DNA of 64,000 nucleotides, taken from Acanthosepion pharaonis (Eukaryota > Mollusca > Cephalopoda > Sepiida > Sepiidae). The stretch lies in contig CAHIKZ030002633.1 in assembly GCA_903632075.3 (NCBI GenBank), positions 474,501 through 538,500 of the forward strand, read 5' to 3'. Positions 46,201 to 60,400 of this stretch are shown here, piece after piece (position 1 is the stretch's first letter; every line of letters starts with the position of its first letter). The notes under the pieces were generated by a model. It was not told the DNA's origin, searched no databases, and worked only from the letters and a program-made list of their open reading frames with translations. The position numbers were made by a program, and so were the translations under genes.

Positions 46201-49200
46201 TAAATTTGAAGAATGGTGGAATAAATATAGGGAAGGACAGGAGGGGCAAATGCAATGTAAATTGAAGAATGGGTGACAAATAGGGAAGAATGGGGAAGCT
46301 TGTAAATTTGAAGAAGTGGTAAAAGAAGGACAGGAGGGGAAGCAAATGTAATGTAAATTTGAAGAATGGTGACTTGTAAAATATAAATATAAGGTAAATT
46401 TGAAGGACAGGAAGGACAGGGAAGCAAATGTAATGTAAATTTGAAGTGATTTGTAAACATAGGGAAGGACAGGAGGGAACAATGTAATGTAATTTGAAGA
46501 ATGGAAATTAGGGGAAGGAAGGAGGGAAGCAAATGTAATGTAAATTGAAGACTGGTGACTTGTAAATATAGGGAAGGACAGAGGGAAGCAAATGTAATGT
46601 AAATTTGAAGAATGGTGACTTATAAATATAGGGAAGGACAGGAGGAAGCAAATGTAAATGTAAACATGGTGACTTGTAAATATAGGGGAAGGACAGGATA
46701 TAAATTTGAAGAATGGGTTGTAAATTAGGGAAGACAGAGGGGCCAAATGATTGTAGAGAATGGTGACTTGTAAATATAGGGAAGGACAGGAGGGAAGCAA
46801 ATGTAATGTAAATTTGAAGAATGGTGACTTGTAAAATATAGGGGAAGGACAGGAGGGAAGCAAATGTAATGTAAATTTGAAGAATGGTGACTTGTAAATA
46901 TAGGGAAGGACAGGAGGGGAAGCAAATGTAATGTAAATTTGAAGAATGGTGACTTGTAAATATAGGGGAAGGGACAGGAGGGACAAAATGTAATTAAATT
47001 TGAAGAATGGTGACTTGTAAAATAGGGAAGGACAGGAGGTAAATTTGGAAGCAATGTAATGTAAATTTGAAGAATGGTGACTTGAAGCTAAAATGGAAGA
47101 CAGGAGGGAAGCAGGAAAATTTGAAAGAATTGACTTGTAAATTTGAAGAAATAAATAGGGGAAGGACAGGAGGGGTAAATTTGAAAATGGGTAAATTTAA
47201 AGAATGTTGACTTATAAAGGGAAGGACAGGAGGAAGCAAATGTAATGTAAATTTGAAATGACATATAAATATGTAAATTTGAAAATGGTTTGTAAAATAA
47301 GGAAGGACAGGATAGGGGAAGGACAGGAGGGGAAGCAAAATGTAATAAATTTGAAAGAATGGTGACTTGTAAATATAGGGGAAGGACAGGGAGGGAAGCA
47401 AATGTAATGTAAATTTGAAGAATGGTGACTTATAGAAAATATAGGGAAGGACAGGAGGGAAAAAATGTAATGTAAATTTGAAGAATGGTGACAGGACAGA
47501 GGAAGCAAATGTAATGTAAATTTGAAGAATGGTGACTTGTAAATATAGGGAAGGGACAGGAGGGAAGCAAAAATTGTAATTTAAATGGTGATCAAATATA
47601 GGGAAGGACAGGAGGAAAACAAATGTAATGTAAAATTTGAAGAATGGTGACTTGTAAATATAGGGAAGGGGGAAGTAAATAGAATTTGAAGAATGTGTTG
47701 ACTTGTAAATATTTGAGAATGGTGACTTTAAATGGGAAGGACAGGAGGGAAGCAAATGTAATGTAAATTTGAAGAATGGTGACTTATGTAAATATAGGAA
47801 GGACAGGAGGGGAAGCAAATGTAATATAAATTTGAAGAATGGTGACATAAATATAGGGAAGGACAGGAGGAAGCAAATGTATTGTAAATTTGAAGAATGG
47901 TGACATAAATATAGGGGAAGGACAGGAGGGGAGGGCAAATGTAATGTAAATTTGAAGAATGGTGACTTGTAAATATAGGGAATGGTGACATATAAGCCTC
48001 TTGAGGAGGGAAGCAAATGTATTGTAAATTTGAAGAATGGCAGGACTTGTAAATATAGGGAAGGACAGAAGGGAAGCAAATGTAATGTAAATTTGAAGAA
48101 ATGGTGACTTGTAAATATATGGAAGAAGGACAGGAGGAAGGAAGGAAACAAATGTAATATAAATTTGAAGAATGGTGACTTATAAATATAAAGGGAAGGA
48201 CAGGAGGGAAGCATAAAGAATTTGAAAATGTAAATATAGGAAAGGACAGGAGGGAAACAAATTAAATTTGAAGAATGGTGAATTTGGGAGGGAAACAAAG
48301 TATTTATAAAAATTTGAAGGTTTGCTAAATATAAAGGGGAAGACAAGGGGGCAAATGTATTGTAAATTTAAGAATGGTGACTTATAAATATAAGGAAAGG
48401 ACAGGAGGGAATATAAGGAAAGGACAGGAGGAAAGCAAATACAATATAAATTTGAAGAAATGGTGACTTGTAAATATAAGGGAAGCAAATGTAATGTAAA
48501 TTTGAAGAAGCATAAATATAAGGAAGGACAGGAGGGAAGCAAATGTAATGTAAATTTGAAGAATGGTGACTTGTAATATAGGGAAGACAGGAGGAAGCAA
48601 ATGTATTGTAAATTTGAAGAAAAAACAAAAGCAAATGTAAATATAAATTTGAAGAATGAAGGTAACTTGTAAATATAGGAAGGACAGGAGGAAGCAAAAT
48701 ATAAAATGGTGACATATAATATAGGACAGGAGGAAGCAAATGTAACAGACTTATACTTAAATATAAAGGGAAGGACAGGAGGAAGCAAATGTAATGTAAT
48801 TTGAAGAATGTTGACTTACTTGTAAATATAGGGAAGGACAGGAGGAAGCAAATGTAATGTAAGGCAAAGAAGAATGGTAACATAAACGCAAAGGGGGAAG
48901 GACAGGAGGAAGCAAATGTAATGTAAATTTGAAGAATGGTGACTTGTAAATATAAGGAAGGACAGGAGAAGCAAATGTAATGTAAAAAAGAAATGACATA
49001 AATATTGCCAATATAAAAAGAATAGGAGGGAAGCAAATGTAATGTAAATTTGAAGAAAATATAAAAGGACAAGGGGGACAAATGGAAGAAACAAATTTAT
49101 GGTGACTTGTAAAATATAGAAGGACAGGAGGGAAGCAAATGTATTATAGAATGAGTGAATTTGGGAAAAGGACAAGAAACAAATGGTGATAAACTTGTAA

Positions 49201-52200
49201 ATATAAGGAAGGACAGGAGGGGAAAGCATAAAATAAGGGAAGGACAGAGGGAAACAAAATAATAAAAATTTGAAGAATGGTGACTTGTAAATATTAATGT
49301 AAATTTGAAAATGACTTGTAAATATAGGGAAGGACAGGAGGGAAGGAATTTGAAGAAGTAAATATACAGGAGGAAGCAAATGTAATGTAAATTTGAAGAA
49401 TGGGCTTGTAAATGACTTGTAAATATAAAGGGAAGGACAGAGGGAAGCAAATGTTTATAAATTTGAAGAATGTGACTTGTAAATATAGGGAAGGACAGGA
49501 GGAAGCAAATTATAAATTTGAAGAATGGTGACTTGTAAATATAGGGAAGGACAGGAGGGGAAGCAAATGTAATGTAAATTTGAAGAATGGTGACTTGTAA
49601 ATATAAGGAAGGACAGGAGGGGAAGCAAATGTAATATAAATTTGAAGAATGGTGACTTGTAAATATGGGGAAGGAAGGACAGGAGGGAAGCAAATGTAAT
49701 GTAATGTAAATTTGAAGAATGGTGACTTGTAAAATATAGGAAGAAGGACAGGAGGGAACAAAATGTATTGTAAATTTGAAGAAGAAATGTAATGTATAAT
49801 TTGAAGAATGGTGACTTGTAAATATAGGAAGGGAAGGACAGGCAAATGTATTTAAATTTGAAGAAGCAAATGTAATATAAATTTGAAGAATGGTGACTTG
49901 TAAAATATAAAGGGAAGGACAGGAGAAGCAAAATTTGAATGAATGGTGACTTGGGAAGGACAGGAGGGGAAGCAAATGTAATGTAAATTTGAAGAATGGT
50001 GACTTGTAAATATAGGGAAGGACAGGAGGGGGTAAGCAATTTGAAGAATGGCACTAAATATAAAGGGAAGGACAAGGAAGCAAAATGACTGAAGAATATG
50101 ACTTGTAAATATAAAGGAAGGACAGGAGGGAAGCAAAATGTAATATACAATTTGAAGAATGGTGACTTGTAAATATGAAGAATGAAGGAAGGACAGGAGG
50201 GAAGCAAATGTAATATAAATTTGAAGAATGGTGGTAAAATATAAAGGGAAGGACAGGAGGGAAGCAAATGTAATATAAAATTTGAAGAAATAAATATAGG
50301 AAGGACAGGAGGGAAGCAAATGTAATGTAAATTTGAAGAATGGTGACTTGTAAAATAAAGGGAAGGACAGGAAAGCAAAAATTTAAATTTGAAGAATGGT
50401 GACTTGTAAATATAAAGGGAAAGGACAGGAGAAGCAAATGTAATATAAATTTGAAGAATAGTGACTTGTATAGGGAAGGAAATATAAGGAAGGACAGGAG
50501 GAAGCAAATTTAATGAAGCAAATAAATTTGAAGAATGGTGACTTGTAAATATAAGGAAGGACAGGAGGGAAGCAAATGTAATGTAAATTTGAAGAAGACT
50601 TGTAAATATAGAAGGTGACTTATATAAATTTGAAGAATAAGGGAAGGACAGGAGGGGAAACAAATGTAATATAAATTTGAAGAAACTTTTAAAGGGGAAG
50701 GAAGGAAGCAAATGGTGACTTGTAAATATAAGGGAAGGACAGGAGGGAAGCAAATAATATAAATTTGAAGAATGGTGACTTGTAAATATAAATATAAGGG
50801 AATGGGACAGGACAGGAAGCAAATGTAATATAAATTTGAAGAATGGTGACTTGTAAATAGGGAAGGACAGGAGGGGAAGCAAATGGTAAATTTGAAGAAT
50901 GGTGACAGGACAGGAGGGGAAGCAAATGTATTGTAAATTTGAAGAATGGTGACTTGTAAATATAAAGGGGAAGGACAGGAGGGAAGCAAATGTAATGTAA
51001 ATTTGAAGAATGGTGACTTGTAAATATATAGGGAAGGACAGGAGGGGGAAGACTTGTAAAATGTAATATAAATTTGAAGAATGGTGACTTATAAATATAA
51101 GGGAAGGACAGAGGGGAAGCAAATGTATTATAATTTGAAGAATGGTGACTTATAAATATAAGGAAGGACAGGAGGGGAAGCAAACAAATGTGAAGAATGT
51201 AAATTTGACAAGAATGGTGAACTTGTAAAATAAAGGGAAGGACAGGAGGGAAGCAAATGTGTTATAATTTGAAGAATGGTGACTTGTAAATATAAGGAAG
51301 GACAGGAGGCCAAGCAAATGTAATGTAAATTTGAAGAATGGTGACTTGTAAATATAGGGAAGGACAGGAGGAGGAAGCAAATGTATTATTGTAAATTTGA
51401 AGAATGCGTGACTTGTAAAATAGGGAAGGACAGGGGAAGCAAATGTAATATAGAATTTGAAGAATGGTGACTTGTAAATATAAAGGGACAGAGGGGACAG
51501 GAGGGAAAGCAAATATAATATAAATTTGAAGAATGGTGACTTTAAAAATAGGGAAGACAGAATAAGCAAAGGGTAATTTAAAGAAGGACAGGGAGGGAAG
51601 CAAATGTAATATAAATTTGAAGAATGGTGACTTGTAAATATAAGGGAAGGACAGAGGGAAGCAAAATGTATTATAAATTTAAGGGAGGAAGGACAGGAGG
51701 AAGCAAATGTAATGTAAAATTTGAAGAATGGTAGGGAAGGACAGAGGGACTTTAAATATAAAATGGGAGGAAGGACAGGAGGAAGCAAATGTAATATAAA
51801 TTTGAAGAATGGTGACTTGTAAATATAGAAGACAGGAGGGGAAGCAAAAATGTAATGAAGAAGGACAGGATAGGAAGGACAAATGCAAATGTAGAAATTT
51901 GAAGAATGGTGACTTGTAAATATAGGAAGGACAGGAGGGGGAAGCAAATGTAATATAAATTTGAAGAATGGTGACTTATAAATATAAAGGAAGGACAGAG
52001 GGGGAAGCAAATGTAATGTAAATTTGAAGAAATGGTGACTTGTAAAATATAAATATAAGAAGAAGGACTGTAAAATATAGGAAGGAGGAAGCAAATGTAA
52101 TATAAATTTGAAGAATGGTGACTTGTAAATATAGGGAAGGACAGGAGGGAAGCAAATGTATTTATAAATTTGAAGAATGGTGACTTGTAAATATAAAGGA

Positions 52201-55200
52201 AGGAGACAGGGGAAGCAAAATGTAATATAGAATGGTGTGACTTGTAAATAAGGGGAAGGACAGGAGGAGCAAATGTAATAAATGAAGAATAGGGAAGAGA
52301 CAGGAGGGGAAGCAAAAATGTAATGAAGAATAAATTTGAAGAAGGGAAGTAAAACTTGTAAATATGAAGAATGGGGGTAAATATAGGAAGACAGGAGGGG
52401 AAGCAAATGTAATGTAAATTTGAAGAATGACTTGTAAATATGACAAAATGTAATGTAAATTTTGCAGACAAATATAGGGAAGGACAGGAGGGGAAGCAAA
52501 TGTAAATAAATTTGAAGAATGTGACTTGTAAAATATATTTATAATGCAATTTGAAGAATGGTGACTTATATAAATATAAGGGAAGCAGCAAACATTTGAA
52601 GAATGGTGACTGTAAATAAGGGGGAAATGTGAGGAAGCAAATGTAAATTGAAAATGGTGACTTATAAATATAGGGAAGGACAGGAGGGGAAGCAAATGTA
52701 TTGTAAATTTGAAGAATGGGTGACTTTAAATATAGGGAAGGACAAGAGGGGAAGCAAAATGTAATAAATTTTGAAGAATGGTGACTTGTAAATATAGGGA
52801 AGGACAAGCAAATGTATTATATAAATTTGAAAAATGTAATAAATATGAGGGAAGAGGACAGGGAAGCAAAATGTAAATATAAAATTTGAAGAATGGTGAC
52901 TTATAAATAAGGAAGGACAGGGGAAGCAAATGTAATATAAATTTGAAAATGGTGACTTATAAAATATAAAGGAAGGACAGGAGGGGAAGCAAATGTATTG
53001 TAAATTTGAAGAAATGGTGACTTGTAAATATAAAGGGAAGGACAGGAGAAGCAAATGTAATATAAATTTGAAGAATGGTGACTTGTAAATATATAGGGAA
53101 GGACAGGAGGGAAAGCAAATGTAATATAAATTTGAAGAATGGTGACTTATAAATATAAGGACAGGAGAAGCTCAAATGTAATATAAATTTGAAGAATATA
53201 TGTTGACTTATAAATATAAGGAAGGACAGGAGGGGAAACAAATATATTGTAAATTTGAAGAATGGTAACATAAATATAAAGGAAGGACAGGAGGGAAATA
53301 AATGTATTGTAAATTTGAAGAATAGTGACTTATAAATATAAAAGGAGGACAGGAGGGGAAGCAAATGTGTTATGCTAAATTTGAAGAATGGTGACTTATA
53401 AATATAGGGAAGGACAGGAGGGGAAACAAATGTAATACTAAATTTGAAGAATGGTGACTTGTAAATATAGAAGGACAGGAGGAAAGCAAGTATTATAAAA
53501 TTTAGAATGTTGACTTATAAATATAAGGGAAGGACAAGGAGGAAGCAAATATATTATAAATTTGAAGAATGAAAATTTGACTTGTAAATATGGGAAGGAC
53601 AGGAGGGGAAGCAAATGTATTGTAAATTTGAAAATGGTGACTTGTAAACCTAGGAAGGACAGGAGAAAACAAATGTATTATAGAAATTTAGCAGAAGAAT
53701 GGTGACTTGTAAAATATAAGGAAAGGACAGGAGGGAAGCAAATGTGTATATTGAAGAATAAATTTAGGGAAGACAATGGCAAATGACTGAATTTATATAA
53801 ATATATAGGAAGGACAGGAGGGAAGCAAATGTAATTATAAATTTGAAGAATGGTGACTTGTAAATATAAGGGAAGGACAGGAGGGAAGCAAATGTAATAT
53901 AAATTTGAAGAATGGTGACATATAAAATATAAAGGGAAGGACACAGGAGGCAAAAATGTTATAAATTTGAAGAATGGTGACTTATAAATATAGGGAAGGA
54001 CAGGAGGGAAGCAAAATGTAATATAAATTTGAAGGTGGTGACATAATAATATAAGGAAGGAAGGACAGGAGGGGAAGCAAATGTAATGTAAATTTGAAGA
54101 ATGGTGACTTATAAATATAAAGGGAAGGACAGGAGGAAGCAAATGTGTTATATAAAATTTGAAGAATAGTGACTATGTAAATATAGGGAAGAGACAGGAG
54201 AAAGCAAATGTATTTATAAATTTGAAGAATAGTGACTTGTAAAAATAGGGGAAGGACAGGAGGGAAGCAAATATAATGTAAATTTGAAGAATGTTGACTT
54301 ATAAATATAAAAGGGAAAGGACAGGGGAGGAAAGCAAATATAATGTAAATTTGAAGAATGGTGACTTATAAATATAAGGAGGGACAGCAAATGCAAATAT
54401 AGAAATTTGAAGAATGGTGACATAAATATAAGGGAAGGACAGGAGGGAAGCAAATGTAATGTAAATTGAAAGAATGGTGACTTATATAAATATAAAGGGA
54501 AGGACAGGAGGGAAACAAATGTATTTATAAATTTGAAGAATGGTGACTTATAAATATAAGGGAAAGGACAGGAGGAAGCAAATGTAATATAAATTTGAAG
54601 AATGAAGTAAGCTTATAAATATAAAGAGGGAAGGACAGGAGGCAAATGTAAATTTGAAGAATGGTGACTTTATAAATATAAAGGGAAAGGACAGGAGAAA
54701 CAAATTTGTAATTGACATAAATTGAGGAGGGGAAGCAAATGTATTATAAAGAAGAATGGTGACTTATAAATATAAAGGGAAGGACAAGGAGGGAAGCTTA
54801 GGAAATGTGTATATAAATTTGAAGAATGGTGACTTATAAATTAAATGTATTATGGGGGAAGACAGGTAAATATAAAGGAAGGACAAAGGGGGTAAATATA
54901 AATTTGAAGAATGGTGACTTATAAATATAAGGAAGGACAGGAGAAGCAAATGTATTGTAAATTTGAAGAATAGTGACTTATAAATATAAAGGGGAAGAGA
55001 CAGGAGGGAAGCAAATGTATTATAAATTTGAAGAATGGTGACTTTGTAAATATAAGGGAGCAAATGTATTTACATAAATTTGAAGAAGGACAGGAGAAGC
55101 AAATGTATTGTTATAATTTGAAAGAATGGTGACTTACATAAATATAAGGGAAGGACAGGAGGAGGGAAGCAAATATAATGTAAATTTGAAGAATGGTGAC

Positions 55201-57400
55201 TTGTAAAAATATAAAGGGGAAGGACAGGAGGGAAGCAAATGTATTATAAATTTAGAAGAATGGTGACTTAAAGTATAAATTTGAAGAATGGTGAGGAAGG
55301 ACAGGAGGGGGGCTTTCAATAAATGTACTTATAAATTAAGGGAGACAGGAGAGAGGAAAACAAATGTAAAATTTACGAAGAATAGTGACTTATAAAAATA
55401 AAAGGGAAAGGACAGGAGGAAGCAAATGTAATATAAATTTGAAAGAATGGTGACTTACCTTAAATAAACAAATGTACTTATATAATGGTGATAGGGAAGG
55501 ACAGGAAGGAAGCAAATGTATAATATAAATTTGAAAGAATGCGTGCAACACTTATAAATATAAGGGAAGGACAGGGGAAGCAAATGTATTGTAAATTTGA
55601 AAAGAATGGTGACTTATAAATATAAAGGGAAAGGACAGGAGGGGGAAGCAAATATAATATAAATTTGAAGAATAGTGACTTGTAAATATAAAGGGGAAGG
55701 ACAGGAGGGGAAGCAAATGTAATGCTAAATTTGAAGAATGTGACTTGTAACTCTATAGGAAGGACTGGGAGGAGGGAAACCAAATATATTATAAATTTGA
55801 AAGAATGGTGACTTGTAAATATAAATATTTAAGTAAATATAGGGAGGGACAGGGAGGGAAGCGGAAATGTAATGTAAATTTGAAGAATGGTGACTTAAAA
55901 TATAAAGGAAGGACAGGAGGGGGCAAATGTAAGCAAATGTATTATAGGGAAGGACAGGAGGGAAGCAAAATGTGTAAATTTGAAGAATGGTGACTTGTAA
56001 AATATAAAGAGGGAAGGACAGGAGGGAAGCAAATGTAATATAAATTTGAAGAAATGGTGACTTGTAAATAGGGAAGGACAGGAGGGAAGCAAATGTAATG
56101 TAAATTTGAAGAATGGTGACTTGTAAATATAAAGACAGGGGAAGGACAGGAGGAAGACAAATGTAATATAAATTTGAAGAATGGTGACTTGTAAATATAG
56201 GGAAGGACAGGGGAAGCAAATGTAGTAGAATTTGAAGAATGGTGACTTGTAAACCTATAAGGGAAGGACAGGAGGGAAAACAAAATGTATATAAAATTTG
56301 AAGAATGGGACTTATAAAATATAAGGGAAGGACAGGGGAAGCAAATGTGTATAATTTGAAAATGTGTATAGGGAAGGACAGGAGGAAGCAAATGTAATTA
56401 TAAATTTGAAGAATGGTGACTTGTAAATAGGAAGGACAGGAGGGAAGCAAATGTAATATAAATTTGAAGAATGGTGACTTGTAAATATAAAGGGAAGGAC
56501 AGAGGAAGCAAATGTATTATAAATTTGAAGAATGGTGACTTGTAAATATAGGGAAGGACAGGAGGGGAAGCAAAATTGTAATGTAATAGCTTATAAATAA
56601 GAGGAAGGACAGGAGGGGAAGCAAATGTATTTATAAATTTAGAGAATAGTATAAATATAAGAGGAAGGAGACAGGAGGGAAATAATGTATTATAAATTTG
56701 AAGAATGGTGACATAAATATAAGGGAAGGACAGAGGAAGCAAATAATGTAAATTTGAAGAATGGTGACATAAATATAGGGAAGGACAGGAGGAAGCAAAT
56801 GTGTATGAAATTTGAAGAATAGTGACTTATATATAAATGGGAGGGAGGAAGCAAATGTAATATAGAATTTGAAGAATAGTGACTTACATAAATACCAAGG
56901 GAAGGACAGGAGAAACAAATGTATTTATGAAATTTGAAGAATGGTGACATAAATATAAGGAAGGACAGGAGGAAGCAAATGTAATGTAAATTTGAAGAAT
57001 AGTGACTTATAAATATAAAGGAAGGACAGGAGAAGACAAATGTATTATAAATTTGAAGATAGTAGCTTATATAAATATAAAGGAGGGGAAAAGGACAGAG
57101 AAATGAAATATATTATAAATTTGAGAATGGTGACTTGTAAATATAAAGGAAAGGACAGGAGGGAAGCAAATGTAATGTAAATTTGAAGAATGGTGACTTG
57201 TAAATATAGGGAAGGACAGGAGGGAAACAAATGTATTGTAAATTTGAAGAACAAGACTTACATAAATATATAAAGGGAAGGACAGGAGGGAAGCAAATGT
57301 AATATGAAATTTGAAGAATGGTAAGAGGGAAGGACAGGAGGGAATCTGCTATAGAATTTGAAGAATGGTGACATAAAAGGACAGGAGGAAGCAAATGTAT
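46200..57400. repeat. Satellite zone 2: divergent, A-richer and indel-rich monomers
   Basis: Periodicity breaks down around 46.2-49.4 kb. From about 49.4 to 57.4 kb a variant dominates with GTAATATAAATTTG or GTATTATAAATTTG, GACTTATAAATATAAAGGG and sometimes GAATAGTGAC. Most differences from consensus are G-to-A on the plus strand. TTA in the variant creates minus-strand stops, so the artefactual frames shorten. Confidence 0.75.
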
Positions 57401-60400
57401 TATAAATTTGAAGAATGGTGACTTTATAAATATAGGGAAGGACAAGGAGGGGCTTAGGAAATGTAATGTAAATTTGAAGAATGGTGACTTATAAATATAG
57501 GAAGGACAGGAGGGAAGCAAATGTAATGTAAATTTGAAGAATATGAGCTTGTAAATATAAGGGAAGGACAAGGAGGGGAAGAAATGTAATGTAAATTTGA
57601 AGAATGGTGACTTGTAAATATAGGGAAGGACAGGAGGGGAAGCAAATGTATTGTAAATTTGAAGAATGGTGACTTATAAATATAGGGGAAGGACAGGAGT
57701 AAATTTGAAGAATGGTGACTTATGTAAAAATAAGGAAGTAGGGGAAGCAAAAATTTGAAGAATGAAGACTTGTAAATATAGGGAAGGACAGGAGGGAAGC
57801 AAATGTATTGTTAAATTTGAAGAATGGTGACTTGTAAATATAGGGAAGGGACAGGAGGGGGAAGCAAATGTAATGTAAATTTGAAGAATGGTGACTTGTA
57901 AAAATATAGGGAAGGACAGGAGGGAAGCAAATGTATTGTAAATTTGAAGAATGGTGACTTGTAAATATAGGGAAGGACAGGAGGGGCAAAAAAGCAATTT
58001 GAAGAATGGTGACTTGTAAATTGAAGGGAAGGACAGGAGAAGCAAATATATAGGGAAGGAAAACAAATTAATGAAGAATGGTGACTTGTAAAAATAAATT
58101 GAAGGACAAGGAGGAAGCAAATGTTATGAAAGGAAAGAAGGACAGAAGGGGGAAGGACAAAGAGAAACAAATGTAATGGTTGAAGAATGGTGACTTGTAA
58201 ATATAGGGGAAGGACAGGAGGGGGAAGCAAAATGTAATGTAAATTTGAAGAATGGTGACTTGTAAAATATAGGGAAGGGACAGGAGGGGAAGCAAATGTA
58301 ATGTAAATTTGAAGAATGGTGACCTGTAAACATAGGGAAGGACAGGAGGGGAAGCAAATGTATTGTAACGAAGAATGGTGACTTGTAAATAGGGAAGGAC
58401 AGGAGGGGAAGCAAATGAAATGCAAATTTGAAGAATGGTGATTGAAAAATATAGGGAAGGACAGAGGGGAAGCAAATGTATTGTAAATTTGAAGAATGGT
58501 GACTTGTAAATATAGGAAGGACAGGAGGGGCAAATGGGCAAAAATTGAAGAATGGTGACTTGTAAATATAGGAAGGACAGGAGGAAGCAAATGTAATGTA
58601 AATTTGAAGAATGGTGACTTGTAAATATAGGACAGGAGGGAGGGAAAATGTAATGTAAATTTAAAGAATGGTGACTTGTAAATATAGGGAAGGACAGGAG
58701 GGGAAGCAAATGTATTGTAAATTTGAAGAATGGTGACTTGTAAATATAGGGGAAGGACAGGAGGGGAAGCAAAATGTAATGTAAATTTGAAGAATGGTGA
58801 CTTGTAAATATAGGGAAGGACAGGAGGGGGAAGCTAAAATGTATTGTAAATTTGAAGAATGGTGACTTGTAAATATAGGGAAGGACAGAGGGGAAGCAAA
58901 TGTATTGTATTTGAAGAATGAAAGACTTGTAAAATATAGGGAAGGACAGGAGGGGAAGCAAACGTATTTAAATTGAAGAATGGTGACTTGTGTAAATATA
59001 GGAAGGACAGGAGGGGGCCAAATGCATTGTAATTTGAAGAATGTGACTTGTAAATATAGGGAAGGACAGGAGGAAGAAAATGTATTGTAAATTTGAAGAA
59101 TGGTGACTTGTAAATATAGGGAAGGACAGAAGCCAAAAAATGTATTGTAAAATTTGAAGAATGGTGACTTGTGTAAATATAGGGAAGGACAGGAGGAAGC
59201 AAATGTATTGTACTAATTTGAAGAATGGTGACTTGTAAGAGCAGGGAAGGACAGGAGGGGAAGCAACAATTGTAAATTTGAAGAATGGTGTAAGGGAAGG
59301 ACAAATGTAATAAATTTGAAAATGGTGACTAGGGAAGGACAGAGGGGAAGCAAATGTAATGTAAATTTGAAGAATGCAGGACTTGTAAATATAGGGAAGG
59401 ACAGGAGGGGAAGTAAAATGTAATGTAAATTTGGAAGAATGGTGACTTCAAATATAGGGAAGGACAGGGAGGGAAGCAAAATGTAATGTAAATTTGAAGA
59501 ATGGTGACTGTAAAATAGGGAAGACAGGAGGGGAAGCAAATGTATTGTAATTTAAAGAATGGTGATCGAAAATATAGGGAAGGACAGGAGGTGCCAAATG
59601 TAATGTAAATTTCTGAAGAATGGTGACTTGTAAAATATAGGGAAGGACAGAGGAAGCAAAATGTATTGTAAATTTGAAGAATGGTGACTTGGTAAATATA
59701 GGAAGGACAGGAGGGGAAGCAAATGTATTGTAAATTTGAAGAATGGTGACAAAATATAGGAAGGACAGGAGGGAAGCAAATGTATTGTAAATTTGAAGAA
59801 TGGTGACTTACAAATATAGGGAAGGACAGAGGGGAAATAAATGTATTGTAAATTTGAAGAATGTAGACTGTAAATATAGGGAAGGAGGGGAAGCAAATGT
59901 AATGTGTAAATTTGAAGAATGGTGATTGGTAATATAGGAAGGACAGGAGGGGAAGCAAATGTAATGTAAATTTGAAGAATGGTGACTTGTAAATATAGGG
60001 AAGGACAGGAGGGGGAAGCAAATGTAATGTAAATTTGAAGAATGGTGACTTTTCTTAAATATAGGGAAGGACAGGAGGGGAAGCAAATGTAATGTAAATT
60101 TGAAGAATGGTGACTTGTAAAATATAGGGGCATTGTGAGGAAGCAAATGGCTTGTAAATTTGAAGAATGGTAGACTTCCTGTAAAATATAGGAAGGACAG
60201 GAGGAAGCAATGCATTGTAAATTTGAAGAATGGCACTTGTAAATATAGGGAAGGACAGGGGGAAGCAAATGTATTGTAAATTTGAAGAATGGTGACTTAA
60301 ATATAGGGAAGGACAGGAGGGAAGCAAATGTATTGTAAATTTAAGAATGGTGACTTAAATATAGGGGAAGGACAGGAGGAAGCAAATGTATTGTAAATTT

